Source: Cetobacterium_A somerae (GTDB taxonomy: Bacteria; Fusobacteriota; Fusobacteriia; Fusobacteriales; Fusobacteriaceae). From it: a stretch of DNA of 64,000 nucleotides. Below, piece by piece: positions 9,060 to 17,956 of the stretch; within the stretch, counting starts at the first letter, position 1, and each line of letters begins with the position of its first letter. The position numbers were made by a program, and so were the translations under genes. The notes under the pieces were generated by a model. It searched no databases. It saw only the letters and a program-made list of their open reading frames with translations, and was not told the origin of the DNA. The DNA lies in the NCBI RefSeq assembly GCF_044784365.2, contig NZ_CP173062.2; one strand, 5' to 3'.

Positions 9060-9078
9060 CATAGTTTATTTACTTTTA

Positions 9079-9246
9079 CTAATAACTTTGTTTGTCTAAA
9101 ACAGGAGCTACAATAACTTCTTTTCCAACTACAACAGGCTCTACAACTACAACTTCTTCAACAACAGGCTCAGGCTGAGGTTCAGAACTAGAGCATCCAA
9201 TGAAGAATAAACTAAAGAAAACACTTGCTAAAACAACTTTTTTCAT
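9079..9246 (-). CDS. Small Val/Pro-rich lipoprotein (55 aa)
   Basis: This short gene has an AGGAGGCC-type ribosome binding site and encodes MKKVVLASVFFSLFFIGC, a lipoprotein signal with lipobox FIGC. A 38-residue mature tail dominated by repeated PVVEEVVVVEPVVVG follows. The tail is low in complexity and likely extended. Nothing in it indicates a function. It sits alone between the oxidoreductase terminator and dinB, on the opposite strand to the former. Confidence 0.75.
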   Translation of the reverse strand: MKKVVLASVFFSLFFIGCSSSEPQPEPVVEEVVVVEPVVVGKEVIVAPVLDKQSY

Positions 9247-9325
9247 AATTTTTGGCCTCCTTTGATATTTTGAATTAACATAATATACTGAGATTTAAAG
9301 AAACTTCTTTTTTTCTGAAAGAAAA

Positions 9326-10381
9326 TTAATAAAGTTTTTCAAAAACAAGTTGTCTGCTAGAATGGTTTTCTAAGTTAGAAAAAGAAACACCGAGAAGTTT
9401 GATATTATTTACTAAATCTAAAGAGCTTAAAATTTCATCGAGCATTCCTTTCAAAATCTCTTTATCATCACTAGGAATAAATCGAGTTTTAGATCTAGTT
9501 ATAGTTTCTCTATTTTTAAACCGTACTTTTAAAGATACAGTTTTAGTGAGAAGTTTTTTTCTTTGAAGCCGATTATATGACCATTGGAAAAGAGCATCGA
9601 TTTCTCGACTAATTTCCTCCTCTGAATCAAGTGGGATTCTAAATGTATTTTCGTTTCCAATAGAGTGAATAGCTCGATTGAACTCTACTTCACGATGATC
9701 AATTCCACGGCTATATGTGTAGAGCATTCCTCCGCGAGAGCTTCCATATTTTGCAATAAGTTCTTTTAAAGAAAATGGGTAGATATCTTTAACAAAATGA
9801 ATATTATTTTTATTTAAAATTTTTTCAAATTGCTTTCCAACACCAGGAAGTTTACGAATATTTTTTTCTTTTATAAATTCAATGAACTCATCTTCATTAT
9901 TAAAAATATATTGTCCACCAGGTTTGTTTATATCAGAAGCAATTTTAGCTGTTAATTTATTAGGTCCAATTCCTACAGAACAAGTAAGTCCCGTAATTTC
10001 ATGAATTCTTTTTCTAAAAGTGGTAGCAAAGCTTTCTTTTGATTGAAACCTTGAAATAATATCAGTTATATCAATAAATCCTTCATCGAGAGCTATAAAT
10101 TCTACCTTGTGAGTAATTTTTAAAACGAGCTCATGAATAATTTTAGATTCATAAGCATATTTATCTTTATTTACAGGGAGGACAATGAGTTTAGGGCATA
10201 ATCTTTTAGCATCTAAGGTATTCATTGCAGAATGGATGCCAAACTTACGAGCAGGATAACTAGCAGTTGTGACAACGCCACCAGCAACAACAATGGGCTT
10301 ATCCTTATATTTGGGATTATCTCTAATCTCAATAGAAGCATAAAAAGCGTCCATATCGTAGTGCATTATTAATTTTCTCAT
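9326..10381 (-). CDS. dinB: DNA polymerase IV (Y-family)
   Basis: The 351-residue protein has all Y-family features: the N-terminal DMDAFYASIE metal site, the second acidic motif ALDEGF, the helix-hairpin-helix KLPGVGKQ, and a C-terminal little-finger domain. It copies past lesions with low fidelity. Its first 34 bases (10348-10381) are the left direct repeat of the integrated element. The coding sequence is intact, and GGAGG lies 6 bases before the ATG. Its upstream region is now element DNA, while the original promoter appears to be stranded at 38162-38190. Confidence 0.92.
   Translation of the reverse strand: MRKLIMHYDMDAFYASIEIRDNPKYKDKPIVVAGGVVTTASYPARKFGIHSAMNTLDAKRLCPKLIVLPVNKDKYAYESKIIHELVLKITHKVEFIALDEGFIDITDIISRFQSKESFATTFRKRIHEITGLTCSVGIGPNKLTAKIASDINKPGGQYIFNNEDEFIEFIKEKNIRKLPGVGKQFEKILNKNNIHFVKDIYPFSLKELIAKYGSSRGGMLYTYSRGIDHREVEFNRAIHSIGNENTFRIPLDSEEEISREIDALFQWSYNRLQRKKLLTKTVSLKVRFKNRETITRSKTRFIPSDDKEILKGMLDEILSSLDLVNNIKLLGVSFSNLENHSSRQLVFEKLY
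10348..10381. repeat. Left attachment site (34-bp direct repeat, dinB codons 1-11)
   Basis: Identical to 38098-38131. It begins CGTCCATATCG and ends TTTTCTCAT, the last three bases being the complement of dinB's ATG. The crossover must lie within these bases. Confidence 0.85.
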
Positions 10382-10412
10382 TTTGCCTCCTTTTGATTTT
10401 ATTTACATTTAT

Positions 10413-10439
10413 AGAAACCCTCATAAAATAAGGGTTTCT
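10413..10439. terminator. Hairpin between integrase and dinB
   Basis: Perfect 9-bp stem AGAAACCCT / AGGGTTTCT with a nine-base loop. The T tract is weak on both strands, so leftward read-through from the integrase gene into dinB is possible. Confidence 0.55.
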
Positions 10440-10479
10440 TAATTTTAGTTATTTTATAAGTTGTTTAGTTTTTTTATAT

Positions 10480-10512
10480 GTAGCTAACAAGTAGCTAACA
10501 AGTAGCTAACAA
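10480..10512. repeat. Three tandem 11-bp repeats, putative integrase arm sites (left)
   Basis: GTAGCTAACAA occurs three times head to tail. The same unit recurs twice at the right end (38014-38035), also just inside the attachment site. This matches the arm-type binding sites used by lambda/Tn916-like integrases. Confidence 0.7.
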
Positions 10513-10516
10513 AATA

Positions 10517-11551
10517 TTAATTCAATAATTCTACAGCTTTTCTTAATTCCTCAGTATCTTTGTGAGTATAAACATTTTCTGTAATAGAAAAATCAGAATG
10601 ACCAATAAGCTTAATAATTGAAGTTTGGTTGGCATTAGCATTATTTAATAAAGTAGCAAAAGTATGACGAGTATCATGAATAGTATGAGATTCAATATTC
10701 AACTCTTTTAATAGCTTTTGAAATCTAGGTTTAAAAGTTGAATAAGCTAACTTTTTAGTAGTGTCCCCTTTTACAAAATATTCTTGATCTTTTATCATAT
10801 TAGTAAGAAATAAGTTAAAGATTTTAGAAGAGATTGGAATTACTCTAATACCTGCATCTGTTTTACTTTCTTTTATAGTAAGGCATGAGTTATGTAAATC
10901 GATATCTTCATTTTTTAGGTTAAGAAGTTCACCAATTCTCATACCAGTATAGATAAGAATTAGAACTATATAGATATATTTACAATAGTAGGTATCAGTA
11001 TCAAGATTTTTCCATAGGATTTCAATTTCATCCTTAGAAAATACTCTTCTATCTATAACTTTTACTCTTTTACCTAAATCAATAAACTTAACTTTGTTAG
11101 AATCAACAATTTCATTTTTAAATGCAAAATCAAATATCATATTAAGGACACTTTTACAAGCATTTCTAAAACTCCAGGAAGTTTGCATATTATCAAATAT
11201 TTCCTGCATATCATATACTTTTATGTCATTTATTTTAAAGTTGTCTAGTGGCTCTAAAGCTCTTAATCTATAAAGATTGGTCTTAATTGTAGATTCGTTA
11301 GTAACTTTTTTCTTATAGTTTTCCCACCAAAGTTCTTTAATTTCTTTAAATGTTACTTTACTAAATAGAAGTGGATTTCTAACATATTTTATTAGAACTT
11401 CTTGTGCTTCTCTTTTAGTTTCAAAGGTTCCAATTAATTTTCTAACTTGTCGACCATCAAGAGAATAACCAGTAGTTATGGCAACAGCCCAAGGTTTCCT
11501 CCTTTTACCAGATAACTTGTAAACAGAACCGCCTCCATTTATATTTTTCAT
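10517..11551 (-). CDS. Tyrosine site-specific integrase
   Basis: The 344-residue protein has an N-terminal arm-binding region, a SAM-like core-binding domain and a C-terminal catalytic domain. The catalytic domain carries Arg in TGMRIGEL, H292-x-x-R295 in HDTRH, H318 in IGHSD and the nucleophile Tyr328 in VYTH. It is of the phage/Tn916 Int type. The gene lies immediately inside the left attachment site and reads toward dinB. Three tandem 11-bp repeats lie just past its stop codon. It should catalyse integration at the dinB start and excision with the adjacent small HTH protein. Confidence 0.92.
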   Translation of the reverse strand: MKNINGGGSVYKLSGKRRKPWAVAITTGYSLDGRQVRKLIGTFETKREAQEVLIKYVRNPLLFSKVTFKEIKELWWENYKKKVTNESTIKTNLYRLRALEPLDNFKINDIKVYDMQEIFDNMQTSWSFRNACKSVLNMIFDFAFKNEIVDSNKVKFIDLGKRVKVIDRRVFSKDEIEILWKNLDTDTYYCKYIYIVLILIYTGMRIGELLNLKNEDIDLHNSCLTIKESKTDAGIRVIPISSKIFNLFLTNMIKDQEYFVKGDTTKKLAYSTFKPRFQKLLKELNIESHTIHDTRHTFATLLNNANANQTSIIKLIGHSDFSITENVYTHKDTEELRKAVELLN

Positions 11552-11628
11552 AAATTTCTCCTCCTTAAATTATATTTAAAAAAGAGAGGATTATATTATA
11601 TAATACTCTCTTCACCAAAAATTTTCAA

Positions 11629-11832
11629 TTAAATTTTAATTTGTTCATGGAAAAATTTTCGACTAATTTTTCCAGCAATAAGAGCTTCTTTAGGTGTTCC
11701 TAAAGAGATAAGTTTGTGATTTAATGCTCTAATCATATTATAAGCTTTATTCTTAGAGCAACCACATAATTCAGCGATATCATCGCTAGTATACATATTA
11801 CCATTACCATAATTTCTTTTAGTTACCATCAT
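11629..11832 (-). CDS. Excisionase-like helix-turn-helix protein (67 aa)
   Basis: A small basic protein with an HTH (YTSDDIAELCGCSKNKAYNMIRALN), directly upstream of and co-oriented with the integrase. Size and position fit a Xis/excisionase or MerR-like DNA-bending factor. GGAGG lies six bases before the first of two consecutive ATG codons. The short region to the integrase (78 bases) has no gene. Assignment rests on context plus the HTH. Confidence 0.65.
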   Translation of the reverse strand: MMVTKRNYGNGNMYTSDDIAELCGCSKNKAYNMIRALNHKLISLGTPKEALIAGKISRKFFHEQIKI

Positions 11833-11861
11833 ATTAATCCTCCATATTATGTTATGTTACT

Positions 11862-13250
11862 TTATAATATATACTTATCTTTATCTTTTATGTAATCGTA
11901 AAACGCAATTAGCTCAAATCCAATGTTATCAGAAATTCCAATATTAGATTTTTTGAGTTCACTAATGTTTGTGCCAAAGTTTTTGTTTATTTGTCTTTTT
12001 ATCAGTGAAAGAGTAATATTGGAGATTCCTCTGAAGTTAGGGAGTTTGCGTGTTTCTCCATTAGAAATCATCCTTATAACAATAGAATTAAATTCTTCAT
12101 CTGTATCTTTTGGAATTATATCGCCTGTGATATTTATGATTTTTGAAGTTAATGGTGAATAATTAAATTCCTGATGAAGAATAAGTCCATTATGCTCATT
12201 TTTAATAATAGGACTGATTATAGAGATATTAGGATTTTTATTGAAAAAATTATATTCCAATAAATTTTCTGTTACTCCAAATCCATTAATAGCATATTTT
12301 AAACAAAGAGGTTTGTTTAATAGTTTAACCAAAACTCTATTTTCATAAAGAATGACAAACTCTACATCATCAGTAGTCCCATGAATAGCTTCAAGTACAA
12401 ATTTTATAGACTTTGAGTTTAACGGATTATGAAATTCACCGAGTGCTAAAGCATGGAAGAATGAGGCATATTCAACAATACCATCAATAACATGATTAGG
12501 CGGTATTTTATCAAGATACATAACTTTTATAATTCCAGAAGTTAATTTAGTTATTAATCCTTTAGCTCTGCTATCGAATTTATCATCAATTTTTATTTTA
12601 CTTAAATCGATAGTGTGAGGTCGTAACTCAACCAATGACTTACCAAACTTGTCAAAATGTTCAGGTTCAATTTTATTGTAGTTTCTTTTGCCTAAAAAGT
12701 CCTTATAATGTGGAACAAGAGCAGCTTGTTTTGATAAAAAGGCTTCATCTTTAAGTGCTGCTGAAAAATTTGACAAAAGTTTATCAATAGTGAAATCATT
12801 ATTTGAAATAATATCAGTATATGAATTTCCAATAAACACACAAGACAGATTAGATGTAGTCTGTTTTGTTTTATTAAGATTATAACTGTATGATGTTAAG
12901 AGGTTCTTAAACTCCGATATAATTGCTAATGGCAAGGTTGTACACTCTTCAAAGATACAAATATCTTTTGAGAAAATAGCCTCATTTTTATCTGAATCTG
13001 AAGTTTTTTTAGCATCACCTCTTAGTTGAGCAGAGGTGATGGGTTCAGATAGAATGTTAATATTCTCAAATCCTAAGGAGTCATAAAGAACACTTTTTCC
13101 TTCTGAACGCTGTCCACAAAGCAATATTGAAATTTTAGGTTCAGCTATGGGTGCTAACTTAACTATACTGCTCATAATAACTATAAGAGGTATGGGTGGT
13201 ATAACTCCAATTGTTTGATGTATTTTATTCAAAATATCTTTAGTACTCAT
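11862..13250 (-). CDS. BrxL-like AAA+ ATPase, defence candidate
   Basis: The 462-residue protein has a Walker A motif GQRSEGKS (residues 46-53), a Walker B-like DICIFEE (96-102) and a sensor-like FIGN (139-142). The order and spacing, including ITSAQLRGDA between A and B, resemble BrxL/Lon-like ATPases of BREX systems. The protein is shorter than typical BrxL, and I see no catalytic Ser-Lys Lon protease region. Its start overlaps the upstream coiled-coil gene by 11 bases, so the two are coupled. No other BREX genes (PglX, PglZ, BrxC) are present. It may act as a stand-alone nucleic-acid-dependent ATPase of a small defence system. Fold similarity is by eye only. Confidence 0.55.
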   Translation of the reverse strand: MSTKDILNKIHQTIGVIPPIPLIVIMSSIVKLAPIAEPKISILLCGQRSEGKSVLYDSLGFENINILSEPITSAQLRGDAKKTSDSDKNEAIFSKDICIFEECTTLPLAIISEFKNLLTSYSYNLNKTKQTTSNLSCVFIGNSYTDIISNNDFTIDKLLSNFSAALKDEAFLSKQAALVPHYKDFLGKRNYNKIEPEHFDKFGKSLVELRPHTIDLSKIKIDDKFDSRAKGLITKLTSGIIKVMYLDKIPPNHVIDGIVEYASFFHALALGEFHNPLNSKSIKFVLEAIHGTTDDVEFVILYENRVLVKLLNKPLCLKYAINGFGVTENLLEYNFFNKNPNISIISPIIKNEHNGLILHQEFNYSPLTSKIINITGDIIPKDTDEEFNSIVIRMISNGETRKLPNFRGISNITLSLIKRQINKNFGTNISELKKSNIGISDNIGFELIAFYDYIKDKDKYIL

Positions 13251-14238
13251 TTATATCAACTCCTAATTTGATAACATCGTTATATGAAAGAGGAAATGAT
13301 AAGCTCTTGTGATGATAAAAAGTTTTCGTTCCCTCTAATAACTCCATCCAATTTATTTCAATATCTTTATTTGTTCCAATAGGTGTAACATCATATAGTT
13401 CAAATCTCTCCTTTGTTTTGTTATAGATTATATTTTCAGGTGTAAGGCTTTCAAATATAAAATTTTTAACAATTTTTAAATCATTATTAATTTTTATATA
13501 TAAATTAGGATCATTTGAAATTGGAAGTTCAAAATCCAAATCATCTTTACAAAATGCAATATTTAAATCGAGTAATTTTTTATATAAATTAATTTTATCA
13601 ATAAGTGTAGAAATCTCATTGAATTCATCAATCTCTTCTAATTTATCAAATATATTTATAATATATTTAGATGCATTCAAAAGAGATTCAGTTTTAGTAA
13701 TTCTATCGAGTAAATTTTTTAATTCTAAAACATCTAAATTAGAGTCACCTAATTTATTGATTGTTTCTCTTAATTCCCTATAAAACCCTCTCATTTTTAG
13801 TTGTTCTTTGAAGTTTGATATAATTTTTTTTAAATTTTTTTTAATTTTCTCTTCATTTTCTTCGAGGTTTTTATTTAAGCGTTTCAGATATATTTTTTTT
13901 TGTTCTTTTAGAAACCTCAAAATATTATTATCGTCATTATTAAATAAAAAGTTATTGACGACTCTAATAACTTTTCTAGATAGAGCTGTAGCATTAGATA
14001 TAAAATTAGTAATGTCATCTTTATAATAAGGGATTAAACTCTCCCAATTAAAAAAATTACCAACAAAGTTAACACTTTTTGTATCTGAATAAGGATTGAT
14101 ATAAATATACCTATTATCATATTTGATTACAATGTCATTAACAATTTCCCCCCTTTCTTTTATTTCCTTAGCTATATAATAAGGATTTAATCTACTTTTA
14201 AGTAATGAATCAAAAGTTGGTATGTTCATATTTTTCAT
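13240..14238 (-). CDS. Coiled-coil protein of unknown function, partner of the BrxL-like ATPase
   Basis: I do not recognise this 332-residue protein. It has an N-terminal globular region, a long charged coiled coil (about residues 105-170, EEQKK/NLEENEEKIKKNLKK type) and an acidic C-terminal part. There is no signal peptide or membrane segment. Its 3' end overlaps the ATPase gene by 11 bases, so they form a two-gene operon reading toward the integrase. A role as substrate-recognition or effector partner of the ATPase is inference from context. Confidence 0.6.
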   Translation of the reverse strand: MKNMNIPTFDSLLKSRLNPYYIAKEIKERGEIVNDIVIKYDNRYIYINPYSDTKSVNFVGNFFNWESLIPYYKDDITNFISNATALSRKVIRVVNNFLFNNDDNNILRFLKEQKKIYLKRLNKNLEENEEKIKKNLKKIISNFKEQLKMRGFYRELRETINKLGDSNLDVLELKNLLDRITKTESLLNASKYIINIFDKLEEIDEFNEISTLIDKINLYKKLLDLNIAFCKDDLDFELPISNDPNLYIKINNDLKIVKNFIFESLTPENIIYNKTKERFELYDVTPIGTNKDIEINWMELLEGTKTFYHHKSLSFPLSYNDVIKLGVDINEY

Positions 14239-14421
14239 AAATCTCCTTTTTAATTTGATATTAACTAATAAAAATATTGTATATTATAAAAAAATATAAA
14301 GAAATAGCTTAAAAATAAAAATAAAAATATAAAAATAAGTTTTTAAAAATTGATTTTAACTTATAAATGTGGTTAAATAATAGAAAAGTTATACCTAAAA
14401 AATAACTACAGGAGAGTGAGC

Positions 14422-15783
14422 ATGCAAAAAATATCTATAGAAATATTTGAAAAAATTTATAATATAGAAAATTATTTAAAGAAAAATAGTATCAAAGAAA
14501 TCTGGATAAAAAAAACTATTATTAATGAAGAGAAGGAAAATATAGACTTTTTTAATTCGGTGGTTTTGGCATTCGATACAGTAGATACCTTAAATACTAA
14601 AATAGAATCTAAATTTCTAAAGTTTATTTTAAAAGAAATTAAAACAGTGGAAGAAAGTTATCTGTGTTTTTATGAAAAAGATGAAGAGAAAAATGAAACA
14701 GAAGAGGAAATAAAAGACTTTTTAAGAAAAAATAAAAATGAATTCATTGATAATCTTTTAAATTGGAATGAGCATAATATTTATTTTATAAAATTTAAAG
14801 AATTACCAGATATTACTAAAAAAGGATTATTGGAAGAGTTTATAGAAGAATATCCTCTTGAGGAAAATAGCTATATGAATCTATGTGGAAATAAAGAAAA
14901 AAAACAAAAATTAATCGAAAATTTAAGAGAGAAAAAAGAAAAAATATTAAAATATTTAACAGGAACCTATTTACTTCCAGAAGGGAACATTAATGATATA
15001 TTAGATATAAAATATTTTATAAGCTATTATGAAAAATTAAATTTTGTTGAATTTGCTGACGAAAATGATAATCAAATAAAAAAAGATTCATTACAGAACG
15101 CTTTAAAGGGAAGCTTATACAAAAAATCTCTGTTAATAGATTATTTAAATACTTTAGATGGAAAAAAATATTTTTCTAAATCGTACTTTAAGCAAGCTTT
15201 CTATTTGTATATGAGATATATAAGTCTATTAAGAGAGGAGATAACTTCAAAGAAAATATATATAGAAAATCCATCTAATCAAAGTGCAGCTTTGACTATA
15301 AGAATAATGGTTGGAACTAGAAAAAATAATAGTTACTTAGAAAAATTGAAAATGGAAGGAATAGATCCCGTAAAAATTAAATTATTAAAAAAATTACACG
15401 AAGAATACCAAAGTGCAAAAAATAAAATTAAAACAGAAGATACATTAGATTGTAAAATAGAGATAGTAGATTTTATAAAAAGTTTACAAAATAATTATGT
15501 AATAAAAGGTTTAAATAGTCCAATTTTTAGAGTAAAAATAGTTCCAATATTTGAATTAGATAACCTAGAAAACTCTAAGTTATATTATATAGCAACAAAA
15601 AATACTGACTATTTAGGACTGTATAATAAAGTTTTATCCGAATTAAAAAATGAAAGTTATATTTTTGAAAATAGTGAAGCAAAAGAACGGATAAAAATAT
15701 TTGATAAAGACGAGATAGATGAAGTAGGAGAAGTAGTTGGAGTCTTCTTCAAATTTTGTGTAAATTCTAAAAAATTAGAGTAA
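14422..15783 (+). CDS. Unknown 453-aa protein, divergent from the ATPase cassette
   Basis: No family is recognised. The protein is Lys/Glu/Asn-rich, mostly helical by composition, with no signal peptide. ATG 14422 is used because AGGAG lies seven bases upstream; the GTG at 14416 falls inside that ribosome binding site. It is transcribed away from the ATPase/coiled-coil pair across a 180-base AT-rich gap that must hold both promoters, and ends in a strong terminator. It could be a third component of the same cassette or an independent cargo gene. Confidence 0.6.
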   Translation: MQKISIEIFEKIYNIENYLKKNSIKEIWIKKTIINEEKENIDFFNSVVLAFDTVDTLNTKIESKFLKFILKEIKTVEESYLCFYEKDEEKNETEEEIKDFLRKNKNEFIDNLLNWNEHNIYFIKFKELPDITKKGLLEEFIEEYPLEENSYMNLCGNKEKKQKLIENLREKKEKILKYLTGTYLLPEGNINDILDIKYFISYYEKLNFVEFADENDNQIKKDSLQNALKGSLYKKSLLIDYLNTLDGKKYFSKSYFKQAFYLYMRYISLLREEITSKKIYIENPSNQSAALTIRIMVGTRKNNSYLEKLKMEGIDPVKIKLLKKLHEEYQSAKNKIKTEDTLDCKIEIVDFIKSLQNNYVIKGLNSPIFRVKIVPIFELDNLENSKLYYIATKNTDYLGLYNKVLSELKNESYIFENSEAKERIKIFDKDEIDEVGEVVGVFFKFCVNSKKLE

Positions 15784-15798
15784 TATTTTATATTTTTT

Positions 15799-15830
15799 AG
15801 GGATGATTTTTTTTAAAGTCATCCCTTTTT
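15799..15830 (+). terminator. Terminator after the 453-aa gene
   Basis: Stem AGGGATGA / TCATCCCT with a twelve-base loop, followed by TTTTT. Confidence 0.8.
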
Positions 15831-15844
15831 AAATATCCATTTTT

Positions 15845-17221
15845 ACATATTTTAGTGTAACTTTAACAAAGTGGACGAATTTTCCACTTTATTAATTTTA
15901 TAAATTCATACGCTTAATTTTAAATTCTTCCTTCAAAATATATTTGAAATTGTGAAATCATTTGCCCCCAATCTCTTTGACGGCTTGTCCATTTTTTAGT
16001 AATGTCTTGTGTTGCTAAGTAAAGCATCTTTAGTAAACTATCATCTGTTGGGAAAACTGACTTGTTTTTTGTGACTTTTCTTAGCTGCCTATTGTATCCT
16101 TCGATTGTATTTGTAGTATAAATTAAGGTTCTTATTTCTTGAGGATATTTAAAATATGTTGATAATCTAGACCAGTTATTTTTCCAAGATATTGCAATCT
16201 TTGGATATTTTTTACCCCATTTTTCGTCGAATAACTCTAAGTTTAATAGCGCGCTCTCTTCTGTAGTCGCTTTATACACTAGCTTTAGATCAGCGATTAA
16301 AGCCTTTATATCTTTATATGATACAAATTGTGTAGAACTTCTTATCTGATGAATTATGCATTGCTGAATTTGAGTTTGAGGATAGACAGCTTCTATAGCA
16401 TTGGCAAACCCTATAAGTCCATCAACACAAGCAATTAATATATCTTCAACTCCTCTTGATTTAAGTTCATTCAGTTTACTAAGCCAAAACTTAGCAGATT
16501 CATTTTCTCCAACCCACATTCCAATAACATCTTTCTCTCCAGATGAACTAATTCCAATAGCTATGTATACAGCTTTTTTTACAATTTGTCCTTCACTTCT
16601 TACATGATAGTGGATAGCATCCATAAAAACAATTGGATAAACTGCCTCTAAGGGACGAGTTTGCCATTCTTTAACAAGAGGAAGGATCTTATCAGTAATT
16701 CTAGTAATAGAACTATCCGAAACTTGATAACCATAGATTTCTTCGATATGTGACTCAATATCACTAGTTGTCATTCCTTTAGCATACATAGAAATTATTT
16801 TAGCTTCTAAGTCTTGCCCAATTGTATTTTGATGTTTTTTGACAACTTGAGGTTCGTATTCGCCATTTCTATCACGGGGAACATTAACCTCAATTTCACC
16901 AGCGCTACTTTTAAGTTTCTTAGAGCTATAGCCATTTCTTGAGTTGTTAGAATCTTTATTTCGATAGTCATACTTAGTATATCCTAACTCCTCTTCTAGC
17001 TCTCCTTGATAAAACTCTTCTATCATAACCTTCATCATATCTTTAAAAAAAGTATTAAGATCATCAGGACTAGAGATAGGATTTTGTTTCAAAAATTCTC
17101 TCACTTTAATTCTTTTTTGCTTTTCTTCTTCAGACATATTTCTTCTCATAAAAAAACCTCCAAGTTAGATAATTTAATATTACCCCAACTTGAAGGTTTA
17201 CACAAATATTTAATTAGACCC
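15845..17221. mobile_element. IS256-family insertion sequence (ends approximate)
   Basis: The transposase is flanked by imperfect inverted ends that share AGTGTAA/TTGTGTAA blocks near 15851-15860 and 17192-17205. I could not find a clean terminal inverted repeat or an 8-9 bp target duplication, so the exact ends are uncertain. It lies between two hairpins inside the integrated element, so it arrived after the element or with it. Confidence 0.6.
15920..17149 (-). CDS. IS256-family (mutator-type) transposase
   Basis: The 409-residue protein is full length for the family. It has the DDE residues in context: FMDAIHYHVR (first Asp), ACVDGLIGFANAI (second Asp) and TTNTIEGYNRQLRKVTK (Glu), plus the conserved CIIHQIR helix. 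No frameshift is visible, so it is probably functional. It moves its element by cut-and-paste/copy-out through a circle intermediate. Confidence 0.92.
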   Translation of the reverse strand: MRRNMSEEEKQKRIKVREFLKQNPISSPDDLNTFFKDMMKVMIEEFYQGELEEELGYTKYDYRNKDSNNSRNGYSSKKLKSSAGEIEVNVPRDRNGEYEPQVVKKHQNTIGQDLEAKIISMYAKGMTTSDIESHIEEIYGYQVSDSSITRITDKILPLVKEWQTRPLEAVYPIVFMDAIHYHVRSEGQIVKKAVYIAIGISSSGEKDVIGMWVGENESAKFWLSKLNELKSRGVEDILIACVDGLIGFANAIEAVYPQTQIQQCIIHQIRSSTQFVSYKDIKALIADLKLVYKATTEESALLNLELFDEKWGKKYPKIAISWKNNWSRLSTYFKYPQEIRTLIYTTNTIEGYNRQLRKVTKNKSVFPTDDSLLKMLYLATQDITKKWTSRQRDWGQMISQFQIYFEGRI

Positions 17222-17276
17222 AGTAGTTGGAATATATTTTAATTAATAATTATATATTATAACTTGTATAGAAATA

Positions 17277-17306
17277 AAATCCCAAGACACAAAGCTTGGG
17301 ATTTTT
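17277..17306 (+). terminator. Hairpin upstream of the Rad52-like gene
   Basis: Stem AAATCCCAAG / CTTGGGATTT with T6. It lies between the IS and the next gene and would stop rightward transcripts entering from the IS. Confidence 0.75.
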
Positions 17307-17332
17307 TAATTTTTTGAATGGAGGATATAACA

Positions 17333-17956
17333 ATGAGTTTAAAAGAAAAATTAGAAAAACCATTTTCAGAGGATGAACTAGAATTTAGAGTTGGTGCTAC
17401 TAATTCAGATAAAACTAAAGGATTAGCACTAGCGTACATACAGGCAAGAGCTATTCAAAATAGACTAGATGAGGTTGTGGGTATAGAAAATTGGAAAGTT
17501 TCATATAAAGAGATTAATGGTGGCTTTATAGCTAAACTAGAACTTAAAATTAATAATGAATGGATTGCTAAAGAAGATGGATCAGGAGTTACTGACTATG
17601 AAGCAATAAAAGGTGGAATATCTTGTGCTTTTAAAAGAGTTGCTTCTGTATGGGGTATTGGAAGGTATCTTTATGAAGTTGAAGGACAATGGTTACCAAT
17701 AGAGCAAAGAGGTAAAAGCTATATCTTTAAAGAGACCCCTAAATTAAATAAGCAACAGAAAGATAGTTCGGTTGAAGAATCAAAAAAAGATAGAGCTAAA
17801 AATATTGAGCTTACTTTTGGAAAATACAAAGGCAAAACTTTAGGAGAGATTTTCAAAGAGAATAAAGATTATTTAACATATTTAACTACAAATAGCAAAG
17901 ATACAAGAATTATAAACGCATGTAAATATTTATTAAATTTCAAGGAGGTTGCATAA
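17333..17956 (+). CDS. Rad52/Rad22-type single-strand annealing protein
   Basis: The 207-residue protein has the phage Rad52-like annealing domain (about 1-125: YIQARAIQNRLDEVVG, NWKVSYKEI, AIKGGISCAFKRVASVWGIGRYLYE). A short C-terminal zone (FGKYKGKTLGEIFKENKDYLTYL) is of the kind seen at the C-terminus of exonuclease X-like and recombinase proteins. It anneals complementary single strands in recombination-dependent replication. ATG 17333 follows GGAGG by eight bases and is preferred over the ATG at 17318 that precedes it. It heads a phage-like DNA-metabolism block. Confidence 0.85.
   Translation: MSLKEKLEKPFSEDELEFRVGATNSDKTKGLALAYIQARAIQNRLDEVVGIENWKVSYKEINGGFIAKLELKINNEWIAKEDGSGVTDYEAIKGGISCAFKRVASVWGIGRYLYEVEGQWLPIEQRGKSYIFKETPKLNKQQKDSSVEESKKDRAKNIELTFGKYKGKTLGEIFKENKDYLTYLTTNSKDTRIINACKYLLNFKEVA

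Noticed and set aside
10480..10512. CRISPR-like tandem repeats
   Set aside because: The units are 11 bp, head to tail without spacers, and recur at the other element end; integrase arm sites explain them better.
11862..14238. A complete BREX system
   Set aside because: Only a BrxL-like ATPase is present; no PglX methylase, PglZ or BrxC gene is nearby.
15845..17221. Precise IS256 ends with target-site duplication
   Set aside because: No matching 8-9 bp duplication or convincing terminal inverted repeat was found by eye, so only approximate ends are given.
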